Shown here: one piece after another, positions 17,293 through 25,627 of the stretch | How positions within the stretch are numbered: the first letter of the stretch is position 1 | How the letters are laid out: each line of letters begins with the position of its first letter | Assembly (NCBI GenBank): GCA_964400405.1 | Contig: CAYNUO010000008.1 | Location: forward strand, 4,426-68,425 | Reading direction: 5' to 3' | Length of the DNA stretch: 64,000 bases | Origin: CANKJK01 sp964400405 | Lineage (GTDB): Bacteria; Acidobacteriota; Vicinamibacteria; Vicinamibacterales; UBA2999 | The notes under the pieces: generated by a model | What the model saw: the letters and a program-made list of their open reading frames with translations, nothing else | The model's database searches: none | Told to the model about the DNA's origin: nothing | Made by a program: the position numbers and the translations under genes

Positions 17293-18438
17293 TCACGCGT
17301 CAGAGAGCGGACCCGAAACCGACGCGAGGAACTCCCGCTTGAACGTTTCGAACGTCCGAAACGCTATAGCGTCCCTGATCCTCCGCATGGTGTCAAGGTA
17401 GAAGGTCAAATTATGCAACGTGTTAAGGGTGCTCGCGGTCATCTCGCCGCTGGTGAACAAGTGCCGCAGATAGGCCCGCGAATGATGCCGGCACGTGTAG
17501 CAGCGGCAGTCGGGATCGACCGGTGATTCGTCGAATGCGAAGCGGGCGTTCCCGATGTTCAGACGGCCACGGCTCGTGAAGAGTTGTCCGTTCCGCGCGT
17601 TGCGGGTCGGCATCACGCAATCGAACATGTCGATGCCGCGGGCCACCGCCTCGACGAGGTCCTCCGGCGTGCCCGCACCCATCAGGTAGCGGGGCCGGTC
17701 GGCGGGCAGCGACGCCGCCGTGTCGCCGGCCACGCGGTACATCTCCTGGGACGGCTCGCCGACGCTCAGTCCGCCGATCGCATAGCCCTCGAAGCCGATC
17801 TCGACAGTGGCGTCCACGCTTTCCCGGCGAAGCGCGTCGAACGTGCCGCCCTGAATGATGCCGAACTGCGCCTGACCCGGGTTCACGGCCGGCGTGCCTC
17901 CGTCGCGGATCTGGCGCAGGCGCTCCCGGCACCGGCGGGCCCATCGGGCGGACCGGCGGAGCGACTCCGCCGCGCGCGCCTCCGTCGCCGGATAAGCCAG
18001 ACACTCGTCGAGCACCATCGCGATGTCGGATCCGAGGCGCGCCTGCGCCTCAACCGCGCGTTCGGGCGTGAGCAGGTGCCGCGACCCGTCGAGATGCGAC
18101 CGGAACTCGGCTCCGTCCTCCCGGACGACGCAGCGTTCCCCCAGGCTGAAGATCTGGAAGCCGCCGCTGTCGGTGAGCATCGGGCGTTCCCATCCGATAA
18201 AGCGATGCAGACCGCCCAGCCGTTCGACCGCCTCGTCGCCGGGCCGGAGAAACAGGTGATAGGTGTTGCCCAGGATGATCGACGCCCCGGCCTCGGCCAG
18301 CTCCTGATGACGGAGCGCCTTGACGGCCCCCCGCGTGCCGACGGGCATGAAGACCGGCGTCTCGACGCGGCCGTGCGGCGTCTCCATCACGCCGGTGCGG
18401 GCGGCGCCATCCTGTCCGGTGACCTGGAATGTGAACAC
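17293..18438 (-). CDS. tgt: Queuine/preQ1 tRNA-ribosyltransferase
   Basis: A 381-residue Tgt that swaps guanine-34 for preQ1 in tRNAs with GUN anticodons, an early step of queuosine synthesis. Visible are VFMPVGTRGAVK, the substrate-site LTDSGGFQIFSL with its catalytic-site Asp, GGLSVGE, FDCVMPTRNARNG and a zinc site CRCYTCRHHSRAYLRHLF. The start is GTG at 18438. Adjacent to yajC-secDF, a widespread gene order. A TAATAT box on the minus strand ends 12 bases before the start. Confidence 0.95.
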   Translation of the reverse strand: MFTFQVTGQDGAARTGVMETPHGRVETPVFMPVGTRGAVKALRHQELAEAGASIILGNTYHLFLRPGDEAVERLGGLHRFIGWERPMLTDSGGFQIFSLGERCVVREDGAEFRSHLDGSRHLLTPERAVEAQARLGSDIAMVLDECLAYPATEARAAESLRRSARWARRCRERLRQIRDGGTPAVNPGQAQFGIIQGGTFDALRRESVDATVEIGFEGYAIGGLSVGEPSQEMYRVAGDTAASLPADRPRYLMGAGTPEDLVEAVARGIDMFDCVMPTRNARNGQLFTSRGRLNIGNARFAFDESPVDPDCRCYTCRHHSRAYLRHLFTSGEMTASTLNTLHNLTFYLDTMRRIRDAIAFRTFETFKREFLASVSGPLSDA

Positions 18439-18449
18439 TGGGAGTCACT

Positions 18450-18456
18450 TATATTA
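18450..18456. promoter_or_regulatory. Overlapping divergent -10 boxes for tgt and ddl
   Basis: Only 28 bases separate the two GTG starts. TATATT (18450-18455, plus strand) ends 11 bases before ddl, and TAATAT (18456-18451, minus strand) ends 12 bases before tgt. Neither gene has a Shine-Dalgarno site. Both mRNAs would be leaderless or nearly so, and the two polymerases would compete for the same bases. Confidence 0.45.
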
Positions 18457-18466
18457 GTGGCCACAC

Positions 18467-19627
18467 GTGAAACGACTGCGCGTTGGCGTCATCTACGGCG
18501 GGCGATCCGGAGAACACGAGGTCTCCGTGGCCTCCGCTGCGTCCATCCTCAAGCACCTCGATCGCGATCGCTACGAAGCGGTCGCCATCCGCATCGACAA
18601 GGACGGGCGCTGGCAGCTGCCGGACCGGACGCCGACGGCGTCCTCCGCGTCGGAGGTGCTCGAGCAGGCACGGGCGCAGGCCGCGAGGCCCGGCCGGCTC
18701 GGCCGCGAGACGCTGATGCTCGCGCGCCCCGGGGGAGATGCGCTGCTGACCATCGAGCACGGGCGGGGTGACACGGGTGCGCACGGCGGCGCCGTCGTCC
18801 ACTCGCTCGGACTCGACGTGATGTTCCCCGTGCTCCACGGACCATACGGCGAGGACGGCACCGTGCAGGGGCTGCTCGAGCTCGCGAACGTGCCCTACGT
18901 CGGACCGTCGGTCATCGGCGCCGCGGTCGGCATGGACAAGGCGGTGATGAAGACGCTCTTCGCCGCGCACGGCCTGCCCCAGGTGAAGTACCTGGTGGTC
19001 CTGAAGCGAGAGTGGGAGACGGCGCGGGCCGACGTGACGGATCGCCTGGTCCGCACGCTGGGCCTGCCGATCTTCATCAAACCCGCGAACCTGGGATCGA
19101 GCGTCGGCATCTCGAAGGCCCGCACGGAAGCCGAGGTCGGCCCGGCCATGGACCTCGCGGCGTCCTTCGACAGGAAGATCGTGATCGAGGCGGCGGTCCC
19201 CGACCCGCGGGAGATCGAGTGCGCGGTGCTCGGCAATGACGACCCGGCCGTCTCAGTGCCGGGCGAGATCGTCCCGTCCGAGGAGTTCTACGACTACAAC
19301 GCCAAGTACCTCGCCGGTAAGTCGAAGGAGCTGATTCCCGCGCCGATCACCGAGGCCCAGCGCACCAGGCTTCAGCGACTGGCCCTCGAGGCCTATCGCG
19401 CGGTGGAAGGGGCGGGCATGGCCCGCGTCGACTTCCTGATGGAGCGCAAGCGCGGCCGGATCTATCTGAACGAGGTCAACACGATCCCGGGGTTCACGAC
19501 GGTCAGCATGTATCCCAAGCTCTGGGAAGCGAGCGGCCTCAGCTACGCGGACCTCCTCGATCGCCTGATCGCGCTGGCGCTCGAACGCCACGCGGAGAAG
19601 CAGCGGCTGCGCACGAGCATCACGTGA
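18467..19627 (+). CDS. ddl: D-alanine--D-alanine ligase
   Basis: A 386-residue ATP-grasp ligase making the D-Ala-D-Ala dipeptide for peptidoglycan. Family segments: VIYGGRSGEHEVSVASA at the N-terminus, LHGPYGEDGTVQGLLE, IFIKPANLGSSVGI, and the Mg-binding YLNEVNTIPGFT. Slightly longer than the commonest Ddl. The start is GTG at 18467. The stop overlaps the next start in GTGA, coupling it to the TPR gene. Confidence 0.96.
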   Translation: MKRLRVGVIYGGRSGEHEVSVASAASILKHLDRDRYEAVAIRIDKDGRWQLPDRTPTASSASEVLEQARAQAARPGRLGRETLMLARPGGDALLTIEHGRGDTGAHGGAVVHSLGLDVMFPVLHGPYGEDGTVQGLLELANVPYVGPSVIGAAVGMDKAVMKTLFAAHGLPQVKYLVVLKREWETARADVTDRLVRTLGLPIFIKPANLGSSVGISKARTEAEVGPAMDLAASFDRKIVIEAAVPDPREIECAVLGNDDPAVSVPGEIVPSEEFYDYNAKYLAGKSKELIPAPITEAQRTRLQRLALEAYRAVEGAGMARVDFLMERKRGRIYLNEVNTIPGFTTVSMYPKLWEASGLSYADLLDRLIALALERHAEKQRLRTSIT

Positions 19628-21174
19628 CCGCAGGCCTCCGCCGCGCCGGCGCCGCCGGGCTCGCCACCGGGTTCACGGTCTGGCTCTGCGCCGCGGGCCT
19701 CGCCACCGCCGCACCCATCAAGGGCCTGACCGCCGGCGCCCAGGTTCGTGATGCGTACGACGCCATCCTCGCGGGCCGTTTCGACGACTGGCCGGCGATC
19801 GCCGCCGCCACCTGTCCCCCGGCTCCCGTGCAGGTCTGCCAGACGCTGGAGCTCGCCGCGCTGTGGTGGCAGATCCAGGTCGACCCGGGGAATCGCAGCC
19901 TCGACGCCCGTTTTCTGGATACCGCCAATCGCGCGGTGACCGGAATGGAAGCCTGGACCGCGAAGGAGCCGGAGCGTGCCGAAGCGTGGTTCTACCGCGG
20001 GGCGGCGTACGGCGCCCGGGCGCAGTGGCGCGTGCTGCGCGGCGAACGCGTCGCCGCCGCCCGCGACGGCAAGCGCATCAAGGACGCGCTCGAACGGGCG
20101 CTCGCCCTCGATCCGGGTCTCCAGGACGCGTGGTTCGGCATCGGTCTCTACCACTACTACGCGGACGTGGCGCCGGCCGCCGCGAAGATGCTGCGCTTCC
20201 TGCTGTTCCTGCCGGGCGGTGACCGGAAGCAGGGTCTGGCCGAGATGCGGCGGGCCCGCGACAACGGCGCGCTGCTCCGCGGGGAGATCGACTACCAGCT
20301 GCACGTCATCGACCTCTGGTACGAACACGCCCCGAGGCACGCGGTCGAACTCCTGGAGGGACTGCGCCGGCAGTACCCCGCGAATCCGCACTTCGTGCAG
20401 ACCATCGCCGAGGTTCAGGAGGTCTATCTGCACGACGCGGCAGGCAGCCTTCGCACGTGGCGTGAGCTTGCCGACGCCGCGAAGGCCGGCCGCGTGCGCC
20501 AGGCGGCGATGGCGTTGGCGATCGCGCGCCTCGGCATCGCCTCGCAGCTCGACCGGCTCTTCGAGACGGACCTCGCGGTGACGGAACTGCGGGCCCTGAT
20601 CGCCAGCCGGCCCGACCGACCGGCCGGCATCACGGCCCGCGCGCACCAGCAACTGGGCGACGCCCTGAACCGGATGGGCCTGCGCGGCGAAGCGGAAACG
20701 GAGTTCCGCGCGGCGCTCGCGCTCGTCCGCGGTGACGGCGAAATCGCGGACAAGGCACGGGCGGGCCTCAGGTCCGCGCCCGCGGCCGATCAGGCGACCG
20801 CGTATCGCGTGTCTCTCCAGGGCTGGCGCGCGCTCGAACGCGGGGACACCAGAACCGCCGCGCCGTTGATCGGGCAGGCGGTCACGCTGCGGCCGGCTGA
20901 TCCGGTGTTCCGCTATCGCGAGGCACGGCTGCTGATCGCGATGCACGACGACGCGGGCGCGCAGAAGGCACTCGCCCGCGTGCTCGGCTCGCGGCCGGAA
21001 CAGGCGCCCACCATCTATGCCGCCGCCTGTCTGGAGTCCGGCGTGATCGCGGAGCGGCAGCGCGACCTCGCGCGTGCGAGCGAGTTCTATCGGCGGGCGG
21101 AGCAGGTCTTCGGCGCGGACGCACGCACCGTCGCCGACGCGAAGCGCGCGCGCGAGCGTCTCCGCACACCGTGA
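19624..21174 (+). CDS. Exported TPR-repeat protein
   Basis: A 516-residue protein of unknown function. A signal peptide (about residues 1-29, ending in ATAAPI) is followed by an alpha-helical body with TPR-like repeats, clearest at ITARAHQQLGDALNRMGLRG and in the C-terminal 150 residues (EFYRRAEQVFGADARTVADA). No enzyme motif is seen. The GTG start overlaps the ddl stop by four bases, so it is probably co-translated with the cell-wall ligase, but nothing else ties it to peptidoglycan. Confidence 0.82.
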   Translation: MTAGLRRAGAAGLATGFTVWLCAAGLATAAPIKGLTAGAQVRDAYDAILAGRFDDWPAIAAATCPPAPVQVCQTLELAALWWQIQVDPGNRSLDARFLDTANRAVTGMEAWTAKEPERAEAWFYRGAAYGARAQWRVLRGERVAAARDGKRIKDALERALALDPGLQDAWFGIGLYHYYADVAPAAAKMLRFLLFLPGGDRKQGLAEMRRARDNGALLRGEIDYQLHVIDLWYEHAPRHAVELLEGLRRQYPANPHFVQTIAEVQEVYLHDAAGSLRTWRELADAAKAGRVRQAAMALAIARLGIASQLDRLFETDLAVTELRALIASRPDRPAGITARAHQQLGDALNRMGLRGEAETEFRAALALVRGDGEIADKARAGLRSAPAADQATAYRVSLQGWRALERGDTRTAAPLIGQAVTLRPADPVFRYREARLLIAMHDDAGAQKALARVLGSRPEQAPTIYAAACLESGVIAERQRDLARASEFYRRAEQVFGADARTVADAKRARERLRTP

Positions 21175-21272
21175 ACGCGTGTCCGGTCACCGGCGTGCGT
21201 TACTTGACACCGGTGACGCGATTGGGCGTGGCCGCGCGGCCGAAGTTTTTGACAACCTGCTTACTTTTGTGC

Positions 21273-21302
21273 TTGACAGCGATCTGACGTCGCCCGTAAT
21301 CT
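21273..21302 (+). promoter_or_regulatory. Candidate promoter of the 17-residue Lys/Ala peptide gene
   Basis: TTGACA (21273-21278), an 18-base spacer and TAATCT (21297-21302). Two further perfect TTGACA hexamers lie upstream (21204-21209 and 21249-21254) with no matching -10. The leader of about 85 bases includes a GGGCTGA/TCAGCCC hairpin near 21316-21333. Confidence 0.55.
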
Positions 21303-21394
21303 ACATCTGGTATGAGGGCTGATGGCTCAGCCCACCAATTGTGACGGGTCATGTGACTCGCCGCGGCTGGGCCACAACAACCGAGGAGAACACA

Positions 21395-21448
21395 ATGGCG
21401 AAAAAGGCTGCCAAGGGCGCCAAGAAGAAGGCCGCGAAGAAGCGGTAG
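21395..21448 (+). CDS. 17-residue Lys/Ala-rich basic peptide
   Basis: A very short gene, MAKKAAKGAKKKAAKKR, made of only Met, Ala, Lys, Gly and one Arg. Support for translation is unusually good for its size: a GAGGAGAA ribosome binding site 4 bases before the ATG, a good promoter upstream, and a strong intrinsic terminator 17 bases after the stop. The composition resembles the C-terminal tails of histone H1-like and AlgP-type nucleoid proteins, so DNA or RNA binding is plausible but is inference. A longer relative follows at 21638. Confidence 0.65.
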   Translation: MAKKAAKGAKKKAAKKR

Positions 21449-21465
21449 TTCTTCAGGAAGCCTTG

Positions 21466-21498
21466 GGGGTGCTCACAGCGAGCACCCCTTTTTTTTTA
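21466..21498 (+). terminator. Rho-independent terminator after the 17-residue peptide gene
   Basis: A perfect 9-bp stem (21466-21474 with 21480-21488), a 5-base loop and a run of ten T. It isolates the first peptide gene from the second. Confidence 0.92.
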
Positions 21499-21637
21499 CC
21501 TGATGATTTCGCCCGCGGAGAGACGGCGGGCTCAGAGACGCGAACCAGCAGCATCGCCGACCGACGTGCCAGGCGGCAGAGTGTGCGGCGAACGCTGGAT
21601 GGACGCGCAATCCACACTGCGAAAGGGGGGATTCCAC

Positions 21638-21718
21638 ATGGCGAAGAAGGCGGCAAAGAAGGCTGTCAAGAAGACGGCAAAGAAGAAGGCGGCTAAGAAG
21701 ACGGCCAAGAAGCGGTAG
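21638..21718 (+). CDS. 26-residue Lys/Ala-rich basic peptide
   Basis: A second tiny basic protein built from AKK, AVKK and TAKK units and ending AKKTAKKR; over half its residues are Lys or Arg. It starts at ATG 21638 behind an AAGGGGGG sequence. It is clearly related in composition and ends (MAKKAAKK..., ...KKR) to the peptide at 21395, 190 bases upstream, but is separated from it by a terminator, so it needs its own promoter, which I could not identify. The frame is open upstream, but that extension has different composition and no ribosome binding site. Confidence 0.6.
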   Translation: MAKKAAKKAVKKTAKKKAAKKTAKKR

Positions 21719-21801
21719 TTTCTGCCGTGCCTCGTGGCGCGAGGGGCGCCGGTTCTCCGGCCCTCTTGCGCCGCTCTCCTGCGCCGTTCTCTCCTCCCGC
21801 G

Positions 21802-23943
21802 CTAACGCGCCTCCCGCCCGTCCCACACCGTGATGCGTCTGATCACGTCGCCCTTCTGGATCTGCTCCACGACCGGCATCCCCTCGACCACGCGCCCGAA
21901 CGCGGTGTAGCGACCGTCAAGATGCGGCTGCGGGCCGAGCGTCACGAAGAACTGGCTGCCACCTGTGTCCTGCCAATCGAGCGCCATGCCCACCGTGCCG
22001 CGCACGTACGGGGTGAGGTTCGGTTCATTGCGAATCGTGTAGCCTGGCCCGCCCTCGCCGTCGCCCCGCGGGTCGCCGGCCTGGACGACGAAGTTGGGCA
22101 CCACGCGGTGGACCGGGACGCCGTCAAAGAAGCCCTTCCGCGCGAGCGCCATGAAGTTGGCCACCGTCTGCGGCGCATCCGTCACATCCAGTTCAAGCTC
22201 GATGATGCCGCGGTCCAGTTCAAGCCTCGCGTGCGGTGAGAACGGCGGCGCGAGCAACCACGTCCACTCCTCCGCCGCAATCTCCCGCGACGCTGGCGCC
22301 GGCCTGATCGCGGGCCCGTCCGGGGCCGTTTCCCCTCCGGGCGCCGGCACGGCGCGCAGCAGTTCCAGCGCGCGCACCCGCACCGCCCAGTCACGATCGG
22401 TCAGCGCCGCCTTCAGCGGCGCACGGGCCGCCTGCGGGTCGAGCGAGTTCAGCGCTTCGAGCGCGGCCACCCGGGCCTGGTAGTGGGGCTCACCCCTCCA
22501 CGCCTCCCAGGCCTTCACGAGCGGTGGGACCGCCGTGGACGCACCGAGCACGCCGAGACCACGCGCGGCTTCCATGCGGACTACGAGATCCTCGGCCGTG
22601 AGCGCCGCCGTGACGGTCGCGATCACGTCAGTGCTCTTCGTTGCGGCGAGCGACGCGATGACCCGCGCCACCACGCGCTGGTCGGGATCCTGCACGCGCG
22701 CCAGCAGCGCCGGCACGGCGCGGGCGGGCTCGATCACGGCGAGGGCCTCGGCCTGCGCGGCACGCACGGTCCAGTGCGGGTCGGCGTTCATGTTGGCGAT
22801 GGCGCTGATGAAGCTGTCGGGCTCGACGCGGGCCAGGGCGGAGAACGCGGCGGCCCTGACGTTCGGGTCGGTCTCGGATACGAGGTCCAGCAGCGCGTCG
22901 ACCGTGCCCGGCACCGGCGGCATTCCGCCGAGCGCGGTGATGGCCTCGACGCGGAAGATCGGGTCGGAGCGGCCGTCGCTCGAGACCGCCAGCAGCGCGG
23001 GCGCCGCCTGGCCGTCGCCTATCCGCCGCAGGGCATGCAGACTCTCGACCGCCAGGCCGCGGTCGGTCGGGACCGATGTCAGGATCCGCAGCAGATCGGG
23101 CACGGCCTCCCGCGCGGTCAGCGTGCCCAATCCCTGGATCGCCATCGTTCTGGCATACCGGCTTGGTGTGGCGAGCATCGCCCGGAGCGCCGGGATCGCG
23201 CGAGGGTCGCCGACCTGCCGCAGGGCGGAGGCAAACGGCCACCACGCCGACACGGGCAGACCATCCGGACCGAGGGCCACCGAGGCGAGCGCGTCATAAG
23301 CCTTCAGCCGGCCGAGCGCGACGAGACCCAGACGCACGGCGTCGGCCGGTTCCTGCCCGATGCGTTCGTCGTCCGGCTGCACGTCCCTGACGGCGCCCGC
23401 GTCGAGATGACGGCGCACCATCGCCGCGACGGCGGCGCCGTCCTCCCGCTGTCCGAGCCGCGCGAGCGCCTCGGCCGCGCGGCCCTGCACGATCGGATGC
23501 GGGTCGGTGAGCAGTTCCGTGAGCCCGGCCCGGGCCGACGTGTCGCCCAGCAGGCCGAGAGAGAACGCCGCCATCTGGCGGACTTCGAACTCCGGGTCCT
23601 TCAGCAGGGCAAGGAGCGCCGATGCTGCCTCCGGGAGGCCCGCGCGGCCGGCGGCGAGCGCCGCGCGACGCCTGACCCGCGCTTCCGGGTCACCGAGCAG
23701 CGTCACGATGTCGGATGGCTCCGCCGGCGCCAGGATTTCGGCGCGTCCAGGGGTCGCGGGTGCGAGCACGGCGCGCGCCGGCGGATGCGGATCACGCAGC
23801 AGCCGCTGGTCCTCGAGGCGCATCATCCAGCCGAGCTTCTGCGCCCATGTGATTTCAGGAATCGCCACGGTGACGGGCTTCACCGACGGTGCCGACGCAC
23901 ACGCCGCGGTGAAGAGCGCGAGGAGGGAGACCGTGAACCGCAC
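21802..23943 (-). CDS. HEAT-repeat lipoprotein fused to a C-terminal cyclophilin-type peptidyl-prolyl isomerase
   Basis: A 713-residue fusion. The N-terminus (RFTVSLLALFTAACAS) is a lipoprotein signal with Cys near residue 15. Residues about 90-530 form HEAT/PBS-lyase-like repeats (for example RRRAALAAGRAGLPEAASAL, VRQMAAFSLGLLGD). The last 165 residues are a cyclophilin domain with NFMALARKGFFDGVPVHRV, FVVQAGDPRGDGEGG and GGSQFFVTLGPQPHLDGRY, keeping the active-site FxxxQ and the Phe region. It is likely a periplasmic or outer-membrane folding factor that holds clients on the HEAT solenoid. The GTG at 23943 is chosen because it opens the signal peptide and a TATCAT box ends 9 bases before it; upstream codons belong to the neighbouring divergent gene. 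Confidence 0.88.
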   Translation of the reverse strand: MRFTVSLLALFTAACASAPSVKPVTVAIPEITWAQKLGWMMRLEDQRLLRDPHPPARAVLAPATPGRAEILAPAEPSDIVTLLGDPEARVRRRAALAAGRAGLPEAASALLALLKDPEFEVRQMAAFSLGLLGDTSARAGLTELLTDPHPIVQGRAAEALARLGQREDGAAVAAMVRRHLDAGAVRDVQPDDERIGQEPADAVRLGLVALGRLKAYDALASVALGPDGLPVSAWWPFASALRQVGDPRAIPALRAMLATPSRYARTMAIQGLGTLTAREAVPDLLRILTSVPTDRGLAVESLHALRRIGDGQAAPALLAVSSDGRSDPIFRVEAITALGGMPPVPGTVDALLDLVSETDPNVRAAAFSALARVEPDSFISAIANMNADPHWTVRAAQAEALAVIEPARAVPALLARVQDPDQRVVARVIASLAATKSTDVIATVTAALTAEDLVVRMEAARGLGVLGASTAVPPLVKAWEAWRGEPHYQARVAALEALNSLDPQAARAPLKAALTDRDWAVRVRALELLRAVPAPGGETAPDGPAIRPAPASREIAAEEWTWLLAPPFSPHARLELDRGIIELELDVTDAPQTVANFMALARKGFFDGVPVHRVVPNFVVQAGDPRGDGEGGPGYTIRNEPNLTPYVRGTVGMALDWQDTGGSQFFVTLGPQPHLDGRYTAFGRVVEGMPVVEQIQKGDVIRRITVWDGREAR

Positions 23944-23952
23944 GGCGCCGGG

Positions 23953-23958
23953 ATGATA
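23953..23958 (-). promoter_or_regulatory. -10 box (TATCAT) close to the HEAT-cyclophilin gene start
   Basis: On the minus strand TATCAT ends 9 bases before the GTG at 23943, without a Shine-Dalgarno sequence: a leaderless-type arrangement. Confidence 0.5.
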
Positions 23959-24004
23959 GCATGCGCCTCGTGCGGTCTCCGGCGGCGGAACCGCCGCGCC
24001 GTCG

Positions 24005-24646
24005 ATGAACTTCCGGTACATCGCCATAGAGGGACCGATCAGTGTCGGCAAGACGTCGCTCGCGCGCCGCCTTGCGGAACGCTTCGACGCCCGGACCGTG
24101 CTCGAGGAGACCGAGAACCCGTTTCTCGACGACTTCTACTCCGGCCGCCCGGGCGCCGCGCTGCAGTCGCAGCTCTTCTACCTGCTCAACCGCCACCGCC
24201 AGCAGCTTGCCGAACAGCAGTCGGATCTGTTCGCTCAGGCGACGGTGTGTGACTACCTGTTCGACAAGGACAAGATCTTCGCGTATCTGAACCTCGACGA
24301 CAACGAGCTGTTCATCTATCAGCGCCTCTACGATCTGCTCGCGAAGGACATCGTCGCGCCGGACCTCGTCGTCTACCTGCAGGCGCCGACCGAAGTCCTG
24401 CTGCGCCGTCTGAAGGATCGCTTCCGCGAGGACGCCGAGCCCGGAACCGCCGGCCCGGATGCCACCTACCTGCGGGAGCTGAACGAGGCGTACCAGCACT
24501 TCTTCTTCCACTACAGCGCCACGCCGCTGCTCGTCGTGGAGACCTCGCAGGTGGACCTGCGGGGCAGCGACGATGCCCTCGACGATCTCGTACGTCAGAT
24601 CGAGGGCATGCACCGGGGCACCCGCTACTACGTGCCGCGTGCCTGA
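24005..24646 (+). CDS. Deoxynucleoside kinase (dAK/dGK type)
   Basis: A 213-residue P-loop kinase of the deoxynucleoside kinase family, phosphorylating purine or pyrimidine deoxynucleosides for nucleotide salvage. Walker A is GPISVGKTS (residues 10-18); LEETENPFLDDFY and the DRE-like element in VCDYLFDKDKIFAYLNL fit the family; the LID region is RLKDRFREDAEPG. Substrate preference cannot be read from sequence. It is divergent from the HEAT-cyclophilin gene and 32 bases before accD. Confidence 0.87.
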   Translation: MNFRYIAIEGPISVGKTSLARRLAERFDARTVLEETENPFLDDFYSGRPGAALQSQLFYLLNRHRQQLAEQQSDLFAQATVCDYLFDKDKIFAYLNLDDNELFIYQRLYDLLAKDIVAPDLVVYLQAPTEVLLRRLKDRFREDAEPGTAGPDATYLRELNEAYQHFFFHYSATPLLVVETSQVDLRGSDDALDDLVRQIEGMHRGTRYYVPRA

Positions 24647-24663
24647 CCCCGCCTGGGGCCGCC

Positions 24664-24669
24664 TATAAT
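24664..24669 (+). promoter_or_regulatory. -10 box (TATAAT) immediately upstream of accD
   Basis: A perfect TATAAT ends 9 bases before the accD ATG at 24679. The intervening bases (CAACCCCCT) hold no ribosome binding site. CCTGAC, 16 bases upstream, is a weak -35. Confidence 0.6.
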
Positions 24670-24678
24670 CAACCCCCT

Positions 24679-25614
24679 ATGGCCTGGTTCAAGAAGACCC
24701 GCAAGCCCCTCAAGGCCGGCGGGACGCGGAACATGCCCGAGGGCCTCTGGGTCAAGTGTCCGGGTTGCCGGCAGGTCATCTACAACAAGGATCTGGCGGA
24801 CAACCTGCACGTGTGCCCGAAGTGCGCGCACCACTTCCGCCTCGGCGCGGCCGACCGGCTCAGGAGCCTCTTCGACGGGGGCACATGGGTCGAGCACGAC
24901 GCGGAACTCAGGTCCACCGACCCGCTGACCTTCGCCGACACCAAGGCGTACAAGGATCGCCTCGCGGCCACGCAGAAGGCCACGGGCCTGAAGGACGCCC
25001 TCATCGTGGGCTCCGGACACCTCGACGGCATGCCCATCGTGATCGCGGCGATGGAGTACGCCTTCATCGGCGGCAGCATGGGCATCGTGATGGGTGAGAA
25101 GCTCACCCGCGCGGCCGAGCGGGCGCTCGAACAGCGCTGCCCGTACATCATCGTGTCCTGCTCCGGCGGCGCGCGGATGATGGAAGGGGCGCTCTCGCTG
25201 ATGCAGATGGCGAAGGTATCGGCCGCCCTCGCGCGGCTCGACCGCGCCGGCGTGCCATTCATTTCCCTGCTCACGGACCCCACCACCGGCGGCGTCACGG
25301 CGAGCTTCGCGATGCTGGGCGACCTCAACATCGCCGAACCGAAAGCGCTGATCGGGTTCGCCGGCCCGCGCGTCATCGAGCAGACCATCCGCCAGAAGCT
25401 GCCCGAGGGCTTCCAGCGGAGCGAGTTCCTGCTGGAACGCGGCATGGTGGATCTGGTCGTCGATCGACGCCAGCTGAAGGCAACGCTCGCACGCACGCTG
25501 CGCTTCATGGGCCAGGACCTCGCGGCCGCCGCGCCCGATGTTCCAGCCGGCGCCCCCTCCGAGGCCACTCCCGAGCCCGGCACGGCCGCCACGGCGGACC
25601 AGCCGGCGCAGTAG
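24679..25614 (+). CDS. accD: Acetyl-CoA carboxylase carboxyltransferase subunit beta
   Basis: A 311-residue AccD that, with AccA, transfers CO2 from biotin to acetyl-CoA to make malonyl-CoA for fatty acid synthesis. The N-terminal zinc ribbon has C27, C30, C46 and C49; the crotonase-like domain includes CSGGARMMEGALSLMQMAK and DPTTGGVTASFAMLGD. A Pro/Ala/Glu-rich tail of about 25 residues is not part of the core fold. It is followed after 13 bases by folC, the same pairing as in many proteobacteria. Confidence 0.96.
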   Translation: MAWFKKTRKPLKAGGTRNMPEGLWVKCPGCRQVIYNKDLADNLHVCPKCAHHFRLGAADRLRSLFDGGTWVEHDAELRSTDPLTFADTKAYKDRLAATQKATGLKDALIVGSGHLDGMPIVIAAMEYAFIGGSMGIVMGEKLTRAAERALEQRCPYIIVSCSGGARMMEGALSLMQMAKVSAALARLDRAGVPFISLLTDPTTGGVTASFAMLGDLNIAEPKALIGFAGPRVIEQTIRQKLPEGFQRSEFLLERGMVDLVVDRRQLKATLARTLRFMGQDLAAAAPDVPAGAPSEATPEPGTAATADQPAQ

Positions 25615-25627
25615 CCTGCTGACCGCG

